From assembly GCA_016165875.1 (NCBI GenBank), contig JABBOT010000009.1, positions 10,208,017-10,272,016 on the forward strand: a DNA stretch of 64,000 nucleotides. Reading direction: 5' to 3'. Made by a program: the position numbers and the translations under genes. The notes below the pieces were generated by a model, which searched no databases, had not been told where the DNA came from, and was given only the letters and a program-made list of their open reading frames with translations. This DNA is from Acanthopleura granulata (taxonomy: Eukaryota; Mollusca; Polyplacophora; Chitonida; Chitonidae). Shown piece after piece: positions 1-13,100 of the stretch. Position 1 is the first letter of the stretch; each line of letters starts with the position of its first letter.

Positions 1-375
1 AACATTTTATGTTAAAAGTATATTGCCTGGATGAATGTGACAGGTAGATAACATAATTGGATAAATGTGAAATGTAGTTCACTTGGATGAATGCTGTTGG
101 GCTAGCTAGCTGAATGAATGGGAAAAGCAGTTTACCTGTATGAATATTGCATGCTGATTACATGGATGAATGTTAAAAGTCAGTTTACAAGATGAATGTT
201 AAATAATGATTGCCTAGATGATGTTAAATAATGATTGCCTAGATGGATGTTAAATAATGATTGCCTAGATAGATAGATGTTAAATAATGATTGCCTAGAT
301 AGATGTTAAATAATGATTGCCTAGATAGATGATAAAAGTACATTACCTGAATGAATTTTATAAGCACATAACCTT
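1..375. repeat. Degenerate ~27-32 bp tandem repeat
   Basis: The first 375 bases are built from a GATGAATGTTAAA-like unit. It is diverged up to about 185. From 190 to 335 it becomes five near-identical copies of GATGTTAAATAATGATTGCC followed by TAGATAG of varying length. The array lies in an intron of the RBM19 gene and has no coding signal. Confidence 0.85.
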
Positions 376-659
376 GTTAACAAATATTAAAGGCCAGTGG
401 AAGTATTGAACGTTAATTTTAGGTTCCCTGTAGAAATTCATGTATTTGAATTTTGTTGAAAGGGTTTTAACACCGTGAAATCCCTTGAATTAGTTGTTGA
501 AAGTACTTGATATTTCATTGTTAAAGATTATATTGCATCGTTTTTGAAAATGACATATATATAAGCCACCATATTATTTTCTTTTAATCTCCCCCAAAAT
601 ATTTGCAGGTAAACTCAATTGTCTTTGCAAGCTCAAACTCATCTTCCTGTCCTGTTGAA

Positions 660-803
660 TGTGAGAAGGTCTGCTAGCTACATGCTGATGGTCGTGGGTT
701 CCCCTGGGGCTCTGTCTGGTTTCCTCTCACCATAATGTTGGCCACCATCATAGAAATGAAATATTCTTGAGTGCGGTATCAAACACCAATCAAATAAATA
801 AAT
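660..803 (+). mobile_element. SINE-A, 5'-truncated
   Basis: This is the 3' half of the most common SINE here, called SINE-A in this annotation. It runs from an AAGGTCTGC-like block through CACCATAATGTTGGCC and GAAATATTCTTGAG to the tail CACCAATCAAATAAATAAAT. The tRNA-like head is missing, as expected for incomplete reverse transcription. It lies in an RBM19 intron. Confidence 0.85.
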
Positions 804-1149
804 TGTCCTCGCAAGAATGCAGATAGGTGCCTGACATGTTTGAGTCACCCCTTTTCACAAAGTCGTATGATCATGTTTTCCATGTCATATTGTACTGGAC
901 AAAGTTCACTTGGATCATACCACTTTCAAAGAAGGGGTGTTTTCAAAAATGTCAGGACCTGTTTGCAGGCTTGGCAGAATAATACAGGAAAACAAAAGAT
1001 ACTATGTCTTTAAAAATGTTTCAACAACATTTTCTTTTATGGATGTGGACCCTGTCAAGGCTGGTTATCTACACTTTATAACGCACTTCAAAGAATTTTG
1101 AATTTCTGTTGCAAAACTGTTATAATTTAGACAGCATTTTTGTTACCAG

Positions 1150-4100
1150 GTGGAAAAAGAGTTTTCTTGAACAAAGTTGTTCAAGATGTGGAGACACGAC
1201 GCACCCAGAAACCTCGCCCTTGGGAGCTCAAGGTAATCTTATCGAAATGTGAAATGACAATTTTCCTCATAGATGTTGCTACATCTTGCTTACCGTGCAC
1301 TTATCTGTTTGGGATTTAGTGTGTATGTTGAGGTACTTGGAATTTAACTTAGAGTGAAAGGCCACACAAAAATGAAGTTATGGTGAGTGAAAAGGACTAT
1401 TAAAAACTGTATCTGAACATTCCTTCACTGATTCTCTTACTTATCTTTTTTTTACCAAATTAAACGCAGTCAAATGTTTTGATTGTATAATTGGTCTTAT
1501 GGACCTTGTGAACCACATAATCTATATGGCCCATATAACCCACCATATAATGAAAACATTTGACTGCATTTAATTACAGGAAAAAAAAGATTTAAAGAGC
1601 TCATTGAAGGTATTTTCAGATACAGCTTTTAATGTTCATTTCACTCAGCGTAACTTCATTTTTCCCTTCAAAATTTTAAGAAAAAGATTTTATACCTGGG
1701 TGTATACAAATTTTCTTTCCATGTTGTCATCTACATGTAAGTACATGTTGTACACAGGACAAAAAGAAAATACCAGTTGTGTGCTCACAAGCTTTGACTT
1801 GTGCATAGTTTGACAGTGCAACCTACGATCAAGAAGAAGGGCAGAATCGTCAATAATGAACAACAGCAGTGCCATCTTCCCATAGAAGTGCTCCTCACAT
1901 CAAAACATTGAAAGCAAACTCTCATTGCTTTTGAACAGTATGGACACCAGAAAAAGTCTATATATTTGTATGCCATTTTGTCTTTTACCTGTAATGTAGA
2001 AGTCTGAAGATGGGGAGGAAGAGGAAGGTATTGGAGAGTCTGGTCGTCTGTATGTGAGGAATTTAGCTTACGTCTGCACTGAGGAGCAGTTAGAGGAACT
2101 CTTCAGCAAATATGGTAAATTTGTTTATATTTGAGTATGGTGAATGTTCGCTTAGTCAACCTGTCTTAATTTTGTATTGTTTTTTGTATATGGCATGATT
2201 GTATGCTTCATTTCCAAGTGCAACTGAGGCCATCGTTTAATAAATGTTTGTTGGGCGCGACCTGCCTGTGTTGAAAAAAATAAGATCAGTTAGTACAGGA
2301 TTTTTTTTTTTAGAGGCCCATGCCAACCTGCTGGGACACCAATTGAAATTGTTCGGATTATTAGTATTAGTATTCTTTTTTTTTTCTGCTTGTAAAATTG
2401 CAATTTCTCCCAAACTTGCTGAAGGTAGAGAATCCAAACTTTGCAGTCGCGATAATGTACATATGAAGCAACTTTTGACATTTAGTGGCCGTTGGCCAGT
2501 CATATGATTTAGTGGCCATTTTGAATTTCATTGTTAAGCTTAAAAAAATCTTCTCAAAAATGGGCAAAGTTGTCGGGAGGAAATTCCATTTGCTGTTTCT
2601 AGGTAAATGGCCCTACTCATTTTCCCTGACTAGTTAATTTTAATATGCAAATTAGGCTGTAATTGACCCCCGAAGTTACGTAAAAATTGCGTTACCTCTA
2701 AATACTGCTCAGAATGATTAATCAAAGATGCTGTGTGGTGCTCCTTGTTGTCAGGATTACAAATATGTAAGAATTATTTTCATACATTGTACAGTTTTCA
2801 AGTTACCACCAAAAACTAACCGAAATTTGTGAAAACTCTCCCAGTTGAATAACACTGGAGCTTCGTGCAACAGGACATGAAATCTTTACCTGGGTTAAGT
2901 CAGTGGCATATAGAGAAAGCCTCATGTCTATGTCTCCAGTAATATCAGCCTGGCAAAATCCTTTGAAGTTTTAATCACTCCAGCTTCTGTAATGAAAGCG
3001 CCTTTAAACCTTAGGACAATGTATTCTTTCTGCTGTGAGCGGAAGATCAAAGCTGTATTTTGTGTGTGCTGATGTTAAATACTTGAGATTACATACATGA
3101 TACTTTGCAGTTTAAGGTTCAATACCAGTTCATTTATGTACAATTTTGTCATGCTGTTTCTCTGCTTTTCCAGCTTTTGTTATTACTATTACAGTTTGGA
3201 CATTCAAAGTGTACATGGCCAAACACCAAGATTGCTATCCCCAACATCTATATTTATTAGTAATGGCCGACATATGAAACCAATCACATCACTTTTACCA
3301 CGGAAATGCGTGAACCTTGCAACAGTGTAACCCCTCTGTCTTTTGTTATGGGCTATGAGCAAGAGATCATAGCAGCCATGTCTGCAGTTTGTAGTACTAG
3401 GTCCATTGTTTACAATACATAGCAGTCTCTTGTTCAGATCCAGTGTATTCCTTTTCAATTTTATCACTTTGTTTTCTTCATTTTATTGCCATGAACTTTA
3501 CATCAGGCTACCAGAAATAGTAATTAGCTGATAATGTGAACCCCAGCAACGCTGTTGGATAACAGCTTTAATTTATTCTTACTTTTCAAAATGATAGGTA
3601 TTTTAAAGAACTTAACATGGAGAGAAAATAAAGAAACACCTTTGTCAGTATACCAATGAAAACTTTTGAGTAGGATCTGTTTTTGAAGGGTTGGTCAGGT
3701 TACGCTCAATGAGCATATTTTTAAAGATGGCCTGATGCATTCATGTCAGTGGCACATGCACCTAAAGGTAAGGGGACGAATTCCACACAAAAACCATGGT
3801 AACTGGTTGCAGTATATTGAGCAAAGTAATTTAGGGGGTTAGCTCTACCCCTGCACGGCTGGTTATTGCCTGCACACCCAGTGGGATAGGCCGCAGAGGT
3901 GTGAAAGCCATACAGTTACAGTGAGCAAGACATGAAAGAGATAGGGTGCAAAGCATGACAAGTCATCCTCAGAAAATGCATTTTAAAGGTCAAATGAAGG
4001 TCCGAAAATATTGCTGTTGGTGCCCAAACTCATGTTTTTTCGACTATTTTCTATACATGCGTCTAAATTCAAGAGAACTCTGAGAATCAGATAAAATGAG

Positions 4101-7100
4101 GAACTTATGTCATGGCTGAAATTTTAGGTCCAACGCAGATCCAATGTCATTTGGACTGAGCACAGTGGTTCGCCATAAAAAGTTATCTCCTTTGCCTTGC
4201 CACAATATTGCCCAGGATTTCATCTTTTTTTTAATTTTGTTGTGCAAAATGTAGCCGATGGAGTACACATTACCACCCAAAGTGGTCTTTGATTTGCATG
4301 TTTTCTTCTTTTTCAGAAATAGCTTAATAGCTGCAGTTGTATTTTCCACTTTTTCCTGAATGTTAATCATTTCTTTTTCTTCCACTTCTTCCCTTGTGAC
4401 AGGTCTGCTGACAGAAGTCAACTTACCTGTAGACAAGATAACAAAGAAGATCAAAGGGTTTGCTCATATTACCTTTATGATCCCAGAGAATGCAGTGAAG
4501 GCTTACACTGAGCTGGATGGGACGGTCTTCTTGGTGAGTTCATACTTGAACTGTGAGTCTTTTGAACCTTACCAAGAAAAAAAAAATAAGAAATAAATGG
4601 GCCTCACTTGGTGTCTCATTCAGCTACAGTGTGTTCCTCTCCTTGACCCACTGACCACTGACAGCACCGACTTGACCCCTGCTCTGGCTGGTTTGACTGC
4701 AGCCGTTTATTAGTGGCGAACCACCGCATTGGCCTAGTAGAACGTCTGCCTCTGGGTCGGGAGATACAGGATGACTCAAAGTTCGGGTCATACTAAAGAC
4801 TTGAAAAAATGGTACTTGTTGCTGCCTTGGTCGTGGGTTTCCCTGGGCTCTGCCCAGTTTCCTCTCACCTTAATGCTGGCAACTTGAGTACGGCATAAAA
4901 CACCAATCAAGAAAATAAATAAATTGCTGTTGCTTGGCGCTCAGCATTGAGAGGTTAGAGCAAGGCAACAGAACTGGTCGGCCCGGTGTCAGTATAGTGT
5001 GACTGGGTGAGGTGTCATGTCTGGTATCTTCAGCATGATGCTTGAGTGGCCCTCAGCACTGATAGGTTAGAACTAGGCACCAGATCTGGTTTTCCCGGTG
5101 TCAGTATCATGTGACTGTGTGAAGTATCATGTCTGGTATTTTCAGCACAATGTTCAAGTGGCAGCAGCACTGCAGTGGCATGGACTCACTCTGCCACAAA
5201 AGGACACAGTATATATACATTCTAAAGACTCCTTATCATCACATAACTGAAAAATTGTTGAGTACGATGTAAAACCCAAGCATACATACATACATTTATT
5301 AGGGGATTTGTCAGGTAGCTGGTGATTGGCGGTGGTTTATACAGGTAGCTGTGATTGGCTTGACCTGTTCAGTGAAAACTTTATGATTACAGCATTCAAA
5401 CTACTCAAGTAAACGAACTGTACAATGAAATGTGCGAATAATTGGTAGCAGTGACCATGCCCTGCTAAGCTTGATGTGAAGGAAAATGTCTATAATAGCA
5501 TATAACAGTTGTCTGTTGTTTTCTTTTGAGATTAACATGAATATGAATTTCACTCTGATTTTAAATGTAACAAACCCTTAATCCTGTTTGATGTTTAATT
5601 TTCAGGGGAGAATGATGCACATATTACCCGGCAAACCAAAGAAAGAAGAAACAGAAATTTCAGGTGAATTTTGCTGCTTATAATTTTCCTGGAAAGATTT
5701 TTTTCAGGAATTGTCCCAGACTGACATTCTTTAGGCATACTGTAGCGATACACAAACGGCATGTATGATTCTGAAGAACAGAATCGCTTTCACATTTCCT
5801 TGCTTGGCACTCAGACTGGCATGTAGGAAAGAATGCAGAATCTTAATGATTAGTTGGTGATGTGACTGAAGGTGCACTGTGACTGATGAATCTTAATGAT
5901 AGATGATGTGACTGAAGTATGCTGTGACTGATGAATCTTAATGATTGGTGATGTGACTGATGAGTCTTAATGATTGGTGATGTGACTGAAGGTGTGCTGT
6001 GACTGATGAATCTTAATGATTGGTGATGTGACTGAAGGTGTACTGTGACTGATGAATCTTAATGATTGGTGCTGTAACTGAAGGTGTGCTGTGACTGATG
6101 AATCTTAATGATTGGTGATGTGACTGAAGGTGTACTGTGACTGATGAATCTTAATGATTGGTGATCTGACTGGAGGTGTACTGTGACTGATACAGTGTCA
6201 AGGAACTTGCCTTTGGACTTGATGTGGGACTTGGCTTGAGACTTCCGTGGGACTTGGCTTGAGACTTCCGTGGGACTTGTCTCGGGATCAGTTGTGAGAT
6301 TTGGTTTGGAACCTGCGTTGGGATTTGTCTCGTCACCTCATACCCTGTGGTGGAACCTGTTTTGGGATTTGTCTTGGCACCTCATACCCTGTGGTGGAAC
6401 CTGTTTTGGGATTTGTCTTGGCACCTCATACCCTGTGGTGGAACCTGTTTTGGGATTTGTCTTGTCACCTCATACCCTGTGGTGGAACCTGTTTTGGGAT
6501 TTGTCTTGGCACCTCATACCCTGTGGTGGAACCTGTTTTGGGATTTGTCTTGGCACCTCATACCCTGTGGTGGAACCAGTTTTGGGATTTGTCTTGGCAC
6601 TTCATACCCTGTGGTGGAACCTGTTTTGGGATTTGTCTTGGCACCTCATACCCAGTGGTGGAACCTGTTTTGGGATTTGTCCTGGCACTTCATACCCTGT
6701 GGTGGAACCTGTTTTGGGATTTGTCTTGGCACCTCATATCCTGTGGTGGAACCTGTTTTGGGATTTGTCTTGGCACCTCATACCCTGTGGTGGAACCTGT
6801 TTTGGGATTTGTCTTGGCACCTCATACCCAGTGGTGGAACCTGTTTTGGGATTTGTCCTGGCACCTCATACCCTGTGGTGGAACCTGTTTTGGGATTTGT
6901 CCTGGCACCTCATACCCAGTGGTGGAACCTGTTTTGGGATTTGTCTTGGCACCTCATACCCTGTGGTGGAACCTGTTTTGGGATTTGTCTTGGCACCTCA
7001 TACCCAGTGGTGGAACCTGTTTTGGGATTTGTCCTGGCACCTCATACCCTGTGGTGGAACCTGTTTTGGGATTTGTCTTGGCACCTCATATCCTGTCGTG

Positions 7101-10100
7101 GGACATGTTGTGGGACCTGTCGTGGGACTTACCTGAAAGCTGTCTTGCCTGGGCATGATTCTTCAGTTAGGCAGCACTATTTTCACAGTGTCAATGACAA
7201 AATGTGACCCAAAACGTCCTGTTACATTGGGTAATGTTTTGTGCTAAACTTTGTCAAAATGTGACCAAAAGCAAGTTTGACAATCAATATTTTAATATGA
7301 CCTTTTGTTTAAGTTTATAAATGTAGTGTATATAAAGTGACTATGAAATTCACCACGTTTGTGTAAAGGAAATGACTATTCAAGGATAATGTATTTTAAT
7401 ATATAAAATTTTTAAGTAAGGTGTTGTGACTATTGGATGATGCCCAAAGCTGTATTAAATGCCAAGACACAAAACAGTGATTATATATACTTTCGTTCAC
7501 CCTGAAAAATCATTCACTACCTAATTGTTTTTGGAAATAGACTGGAATAAATGTAGTAAAACAAAAATTGCTCAGTAGGTCTGACTGACCTATGCTGTTT
7601 TATTACCTGATCAGAAAGTTCGTCTTATAAGAAGCAGAAAGCAGCTAAGCAAAAGGCCACAGCAGGCAGGTAAGTGTTGGAAGAATGATTTTTGTCACAG
7701 ATGAACTGCTCTGATTTGTTTATTATTAATTACGGCTTGTATATCTTCGTCTTGTGTGGCTATAGATAAGCCACAACAAAAACATGTAAGCCTGAAAGAT
7801 TTCTTGTTTGACTGTCAGATAAATACATGCACTTCACTGACAGATTCAAATTTGGAAACATTAGAAACAGAAGAAAAAGTATCGAAGTAAGCCATATACA
7901 AGTTGTAAGCAAAGAGCACATTTTTCATCCAAAGTTTAGCATGTATAAATGTATTTTCAGAAACAGATAAGAGCCTTAAAATAATAAATATTGTGCCAAC
8001 ATGCAAGTTTTTCTGATAAGAACTTAATGAAGCATCACAAAAACTCTTATCGGGCCATAGATGTGGATAAATCCAAATCAAGCAAAATACGTGACTTGAA
8101 AAATGCTAAACTGTTGGTGCAGTAAAGTAAATTTTTTTTTTGATTTGGAATGTTCTTCTTGAGCATGATTAGACACATTTTGCCGCTTGTTCAAGGTTAA
8201 ATTTTTTTGTTATGGAAATATTTTATACATGCTGAAGTGGTGTTCACACATAAATGAATTGGAAATTGCAAATTATGTATCCCCAGCTCACACAATTGGA
8301 ATGCTCTGTTCCTGGGAGCCAATGCAGTCGCAGACATTATGGCAGATAAATACAGCACTTCAAAAAGTCAAATCCTGGATGTGGTAAGTCAAACTGTTAT
8401 AATGTCACACCTTTTTCCGGGATCTTATTGGTAGGTACATAAGGTGTGAATTAATTTTAGTTTGAATTTTGTTTGTTGTTGTTTTTTTTTTGTGTGTGTG
8501 TGTTAAAACTTGGCTGAAATATGTCTGATGCTGATTTCTTAAAATCTTTAACAAAAAACTTTTATATGTAAGTTAAGAAATGTTTTTATCGGCTTAAGTC
8601 ATAGTTCTGTCTTCACTGTGTATCAAATCAGTCATTTATAAATTAAGAAGTTTCATTTTGAACCAGGTAGTTATTTACCTCTACTTTGGGCATCACATTG
8701 ACTCCGGGGCCTTTCACCAGTGTGGTCGCTGTGAGTTCAGATCCATCCCATGCTGTCTTCCACTTCAGTCGTAAGTGGGAAAGTCTGCTAGCAACCTGTG
8801 GATTGTGTTGGTTTTCCTCTGGGCTCTTCCTGGTTTCGTCCCACCATAATGCTGGTTTTTGTTGTATTAGGGAAATATTCTGGGAATATTTTTGGTGCAA
8901 AATTCCAGTGGAGTAAATAAATCAACATTCTCTATTTCAGGATACCAGTCAGAGTTTGGGGGTCAGGATGGCCCTGGGAGAGACTCAGGTTGTCTCAGAG
9001 ACACGAGACTTCCTAACAGAGAATGGGGTCCAGCTCGACTGTTTCAGTCAGGTATGTACGTTTCAACATTATTGCAAGTCCAGCCCCATAGACACAGAGG
9101 AAAAATTCATGTCTTAATCAAGCAATGTAGTAAGTAATTGTAAAAGACACTTGTCTAATTATTTTGTGTTTTTTTTTTTACTTAATTTTTTTGGCCTTAG
9201 ACCATGTTTCCTATAATAATATCTTAAAAAGCTTTTGCAGGCTTCAGAATAGTTTTCATTTCTCATTATCATTATTGGGTTAGATTTTATGATAATCTCA
9301 TCTTTTGTGGCAATTTGTGGCAAAGAATGAAATGGGTTCCTAGGTTGGGGTAAAAATACATTGTGAGCCGTGATGGAAAACAAGGAATAAAGTGTGAATG
9401 TACTCATGTTAAGGGGGTGTTAATGTGCCACTGGATGTGGACATTGGCTACATTGTACGTGGAATTGTAGAGGAAATGGCATAATACTGGGTGGCTCATG
9501 TGTGAAGAAGATAGGCCTACATTTGCTTTATACCCAGCTACAGCTTTAGCAAGTATTTGTCTGCATTTATCCAAAATTTATGCCAGTGTCCCACTGATGT
9601 TAATTCCTTTGATACTGTTTTAGCCATCCGCTGCACGAAGTAAAACTGTGATTCTTGTGAAGAACTTGCCAGTAGGCACAAAGTCGGAAGAGCTGCAAGA
9701 TGTGTTTTCCAAATATGGGAATGTTGGGCGAGTAGTTTTACCTCCCTCTGGTATCACTGCTGTTGTGGAGTTCCTGGAACCTTCAGAAGCTCGAACAGCA
9801 TTCACAAAATTGGCCTACACCAAGGTAGGTCCTTCATCTCCAAAGATACGATGTATCCAATAAAAGTAAAGATGCTTTGAAGAGCTACTTAGTTTCAAAA
9901 CCTCTGTATCTTAAAAGCAAGTTAAAATGATAGAGCGAGATAATCTGAATTGCTTTCCTACTTTTTAAAAGTATTGCAGTATATTAAAACCGATATTGAA
10001 TGTTTCATCAGAGAACGTTCTTGTCATCACCCCAGTATAAATGCCTTACGCAGCTTCACATCCGCCTTATTCTGATAAGGAAGAATGTTGTGTCAGAGCA

Positions 10101-13100
10101 GGAAAATTTTCCGGAAGCTGCCATAGATTTTGTATTTTAAGAAATCTTCATTTATATGGGTTAAGTAGTGTTGTTCATTGAAAATCCTTTTGAACCATTG
10201 TGCTAGATTTGTTCTGCAGGATTTCTTTCATATACATGTAACATATTTCAATGTCATTTGTATTGTGCACTTCAAGGAAGTATTTTCATATAGCATTTGA
10301 AAAATAACATTTTGTTTGCTGTATTTATGGAAGTGGTATTCAAGTGGCCATTCTCATTTCATTATGTATCATTGTTGAATAATATTGACTCAGTTTGCAG
10401 TCCTTGAGTACCCAAATTCCTCCATGGTTAAAGACCACACGTATATGTATGGAACATGTTATTCCCTTTTTGTGATTAGTTGGGCTGTTGAAGGCCTTGG
10501 CAGTATCCATTCTGTGTTCCACAATTCATGCAGGTTCCATTGAAATTATCCATGCTGTGTTCCACAAGTCACGGGGCCTCTGTGGCTCACTCAGTTAACG
10601 CGCTAGTGCAGCACAATGACCCTGAAACCTCCCACCAGTGCGGTTGCTGTGAGTTCAAGTCCAGCCCATGCCGGCTTCGTCTCCGGCTGTACACTGGGAA
10701 GGCCTGCCAGCAACCTGCAGATTCTGGTGGGTTTCCCCAGGGTTCTGCCCATTTTCCTCCCACCATAATGCAGGCAGCCATCGTAAAAGTGAAATATTCT
10801 TGGGTAAAGGTCGTAAAACACCAATCAAATGAATAAATCAAATTCCACAATTCACACATGTTCCTTTGTAAGTGTGAAATTTTCCATTCTTTCTTCCACA
10901 GGAACGTTCCTTTGTAAGTGAAACTGTTCATTCTTTGTTCCACAATTCACACAAGTTCCTTTGCAAGTGTGAAACTGTCCATTCTTTGTTCTATAATTCA
11001 CGCATATTCCTTTGTACCTGTGACATTTTCCATTCTTTGTTCCACAGTTCAAGCATATTCCTCTGTATCTGGAATGGGCCCCAATGGGGGCTTTGAAACC
11101 TAGACAAAATGCTCAGACAGCTACCAGTACAAAAAGTGAAGAGGAGAACGTAAATAACATGGAGCTGGATGAGTCCAAGGTAAGACTGGTATAGTCATCT
11201 TTAGGCACAAGTTCAATCTCAAATACAAAAGACAAACGGATGGATGAGGAATCAGTTTTTTTGAAGAACCACTGAACAGTTTTTATTATTTCGCACTTCC
11301 ACAGAAAGCGATGGATGTCAATTCAGGTTGGTTTGTGGTACTTGGTTTCCGTGCAAAAATTCCTCTGATTGTTGTCTGAATTGTATAGAATTTTTTGCAC
11401 AAACACATTTTGTGTAACCTCAGATCAAGTTTGGAAACCATCTTGCTTCATTCAAAAGCTCTGCCTATCTAGAGTGGGATTTAAATTCTCTGAATTCTGG
11501 ACTTAGCAGGGTTGAAACAAAGTTACTTGTGTGTGAAACCTGACTGTTAGAGTGTTATTGTTATTATAGATGACACTTTCTGGATATAGCACAGGACCAA
11601 TCTGATTGTCACACTTGAAACAGTTATCATGATCGGAGAGTCAATAAGGAGTACACAATTTGTTAAAAACATAAAACTGCTACACAGTTGTACTTTGAAG
11701 TTCATTTATTTTCCCATAAAACAGAATACAATCATAAGAGTCGTGTGACATACTTACAGGGGCCTCCATAGCCGAGGTGTTTAGCATGCTAGTACATTAT
11801 AGTGAATGAAGATAAACAGCTTTGAGGATGGCTTAATGCTGGCTTGATCAGTCTGGGTATATGATTTTGATTGACAGACAAAGAGTGAGGAGGAGAGTGA
11901 CAGTGAAGAAGGGACCACTCCCCAGGGAAATGTTCTCTTTGTGAAAAATCTGAATTTTGAAACAAGAGAGGATGGGCTGAGAAAGGTTTGGTTCAAAATT
12001 TTTCTTGAGATGTTTAAATTATGAAAAAAAAAAAAATAATGCATTGATTAATTTTACAATGATTATGGTTACAAATTACACCAAAATATTAATTGGAAAC
12101 TAGATATTGAAACTCAGGAGAAAATATTGATATTGAAGATCTGGAGAAAAAATTGACATTAAAAGTCTAACTGATTAATATGTAAGAAAATTCATTATCA
12201 CTCAGTTCAGGGACCAGTATAAACATGGCTTTCTTTGTAAACTAGTTTTTTGTGTGATAAATAATTTGTGATGTGATCTTAAAAAGAAAGTTTGAGATGA
12301 CATGATATGTCTCATTTGATTTCTTTTCCTTAAAATTGTAGATGTTTGAAAAATGTGGTCCAGTTAAGAGTGTGACTGTGGCAAAGAAGAAAGACATGAA
12401 AAACCCAGGTAACAAGAATTGTTTTCATACATATATACTGTTTTACACGCTTTCACCACAAATCATTAGGCAATATGTTTTGTTCTCTTGTGAGTTTGTA
12501 ATAACAGGGGTGTGCACATGTAGTCTAGAGTAGCTCAAAATTGAAATGCTAAAAAATACAAGAATTTGGATGAACAGTTTTGACTTTCACATGTAGGTCA
12601 TTGAGCTGTGGTTTGTTGCCTTAAATGGTGAACACAGAGAAAACCCTGATTTGTGTGTTGTTGCCTTGAACAGAAGTAGGCATTGCGAGGGAAGGTCTGC
12701 CAACAACCTGTGGATGATCGTCAGTTTCCTCCAGGCTCTGCTTCACTACATAATGCTGGCTGCTATTGTATAAGTGAAATGTTCTTGAATATGCTGTAAA
12801 ATTCCAATGAAATAAATAAATATATTGAAAAAAGTAATGTTTTGTTGGTTTTTTTTTCAATACACTCATAATCCTTCTTTTTTTCCAGGTCAGTTCCTGT
12901 CAATGGGTTATGGTTTTGTGGAGTATAAGACGAAGGCTGGCGCTCAACAGGCACTCAAGGATTTACAATATGCTGATTTGGATGGCCACCAGGTGGCGCT
13001 GAAGGTGTCTAATAGAGCTACGATGTAAGTTGTGAAGTGTGGTGTCATCAAATGTTGTAAAATGCTAATACCTTCTCTGTTTTCCTGCTTTCTGCAAAAA

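Noticed and set aside
910..1101. 63-codon plus frame just before the first RBM19 exon
   Set aside because: It starts at TTG, shows no RRM2 motif and no acceptor or donor at its edges. RRM2 is expected further upstream, outside the window.
6270..7207. Three overlapping 285-288 codon plus frames
   Set aside because: They are readings of one 44-bp minisatellite in three frames. No splice or domain evidence supports a gene.
10573..10840. tRNA gene
   Set aside because: The tRNA-like head has box-like motifs but does not fold into a full cloverleaf that I can support, and the same head recurs at the start of many SINEs.
11305..11326. Possible 22-bp RBM19 microexon (CACAG before, GTTGG after)
   Set aside because: Including it shifts the phase and gives TGA in the exon at 11878. 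Direct joining of 11179 to 11878 keeps phase 0.
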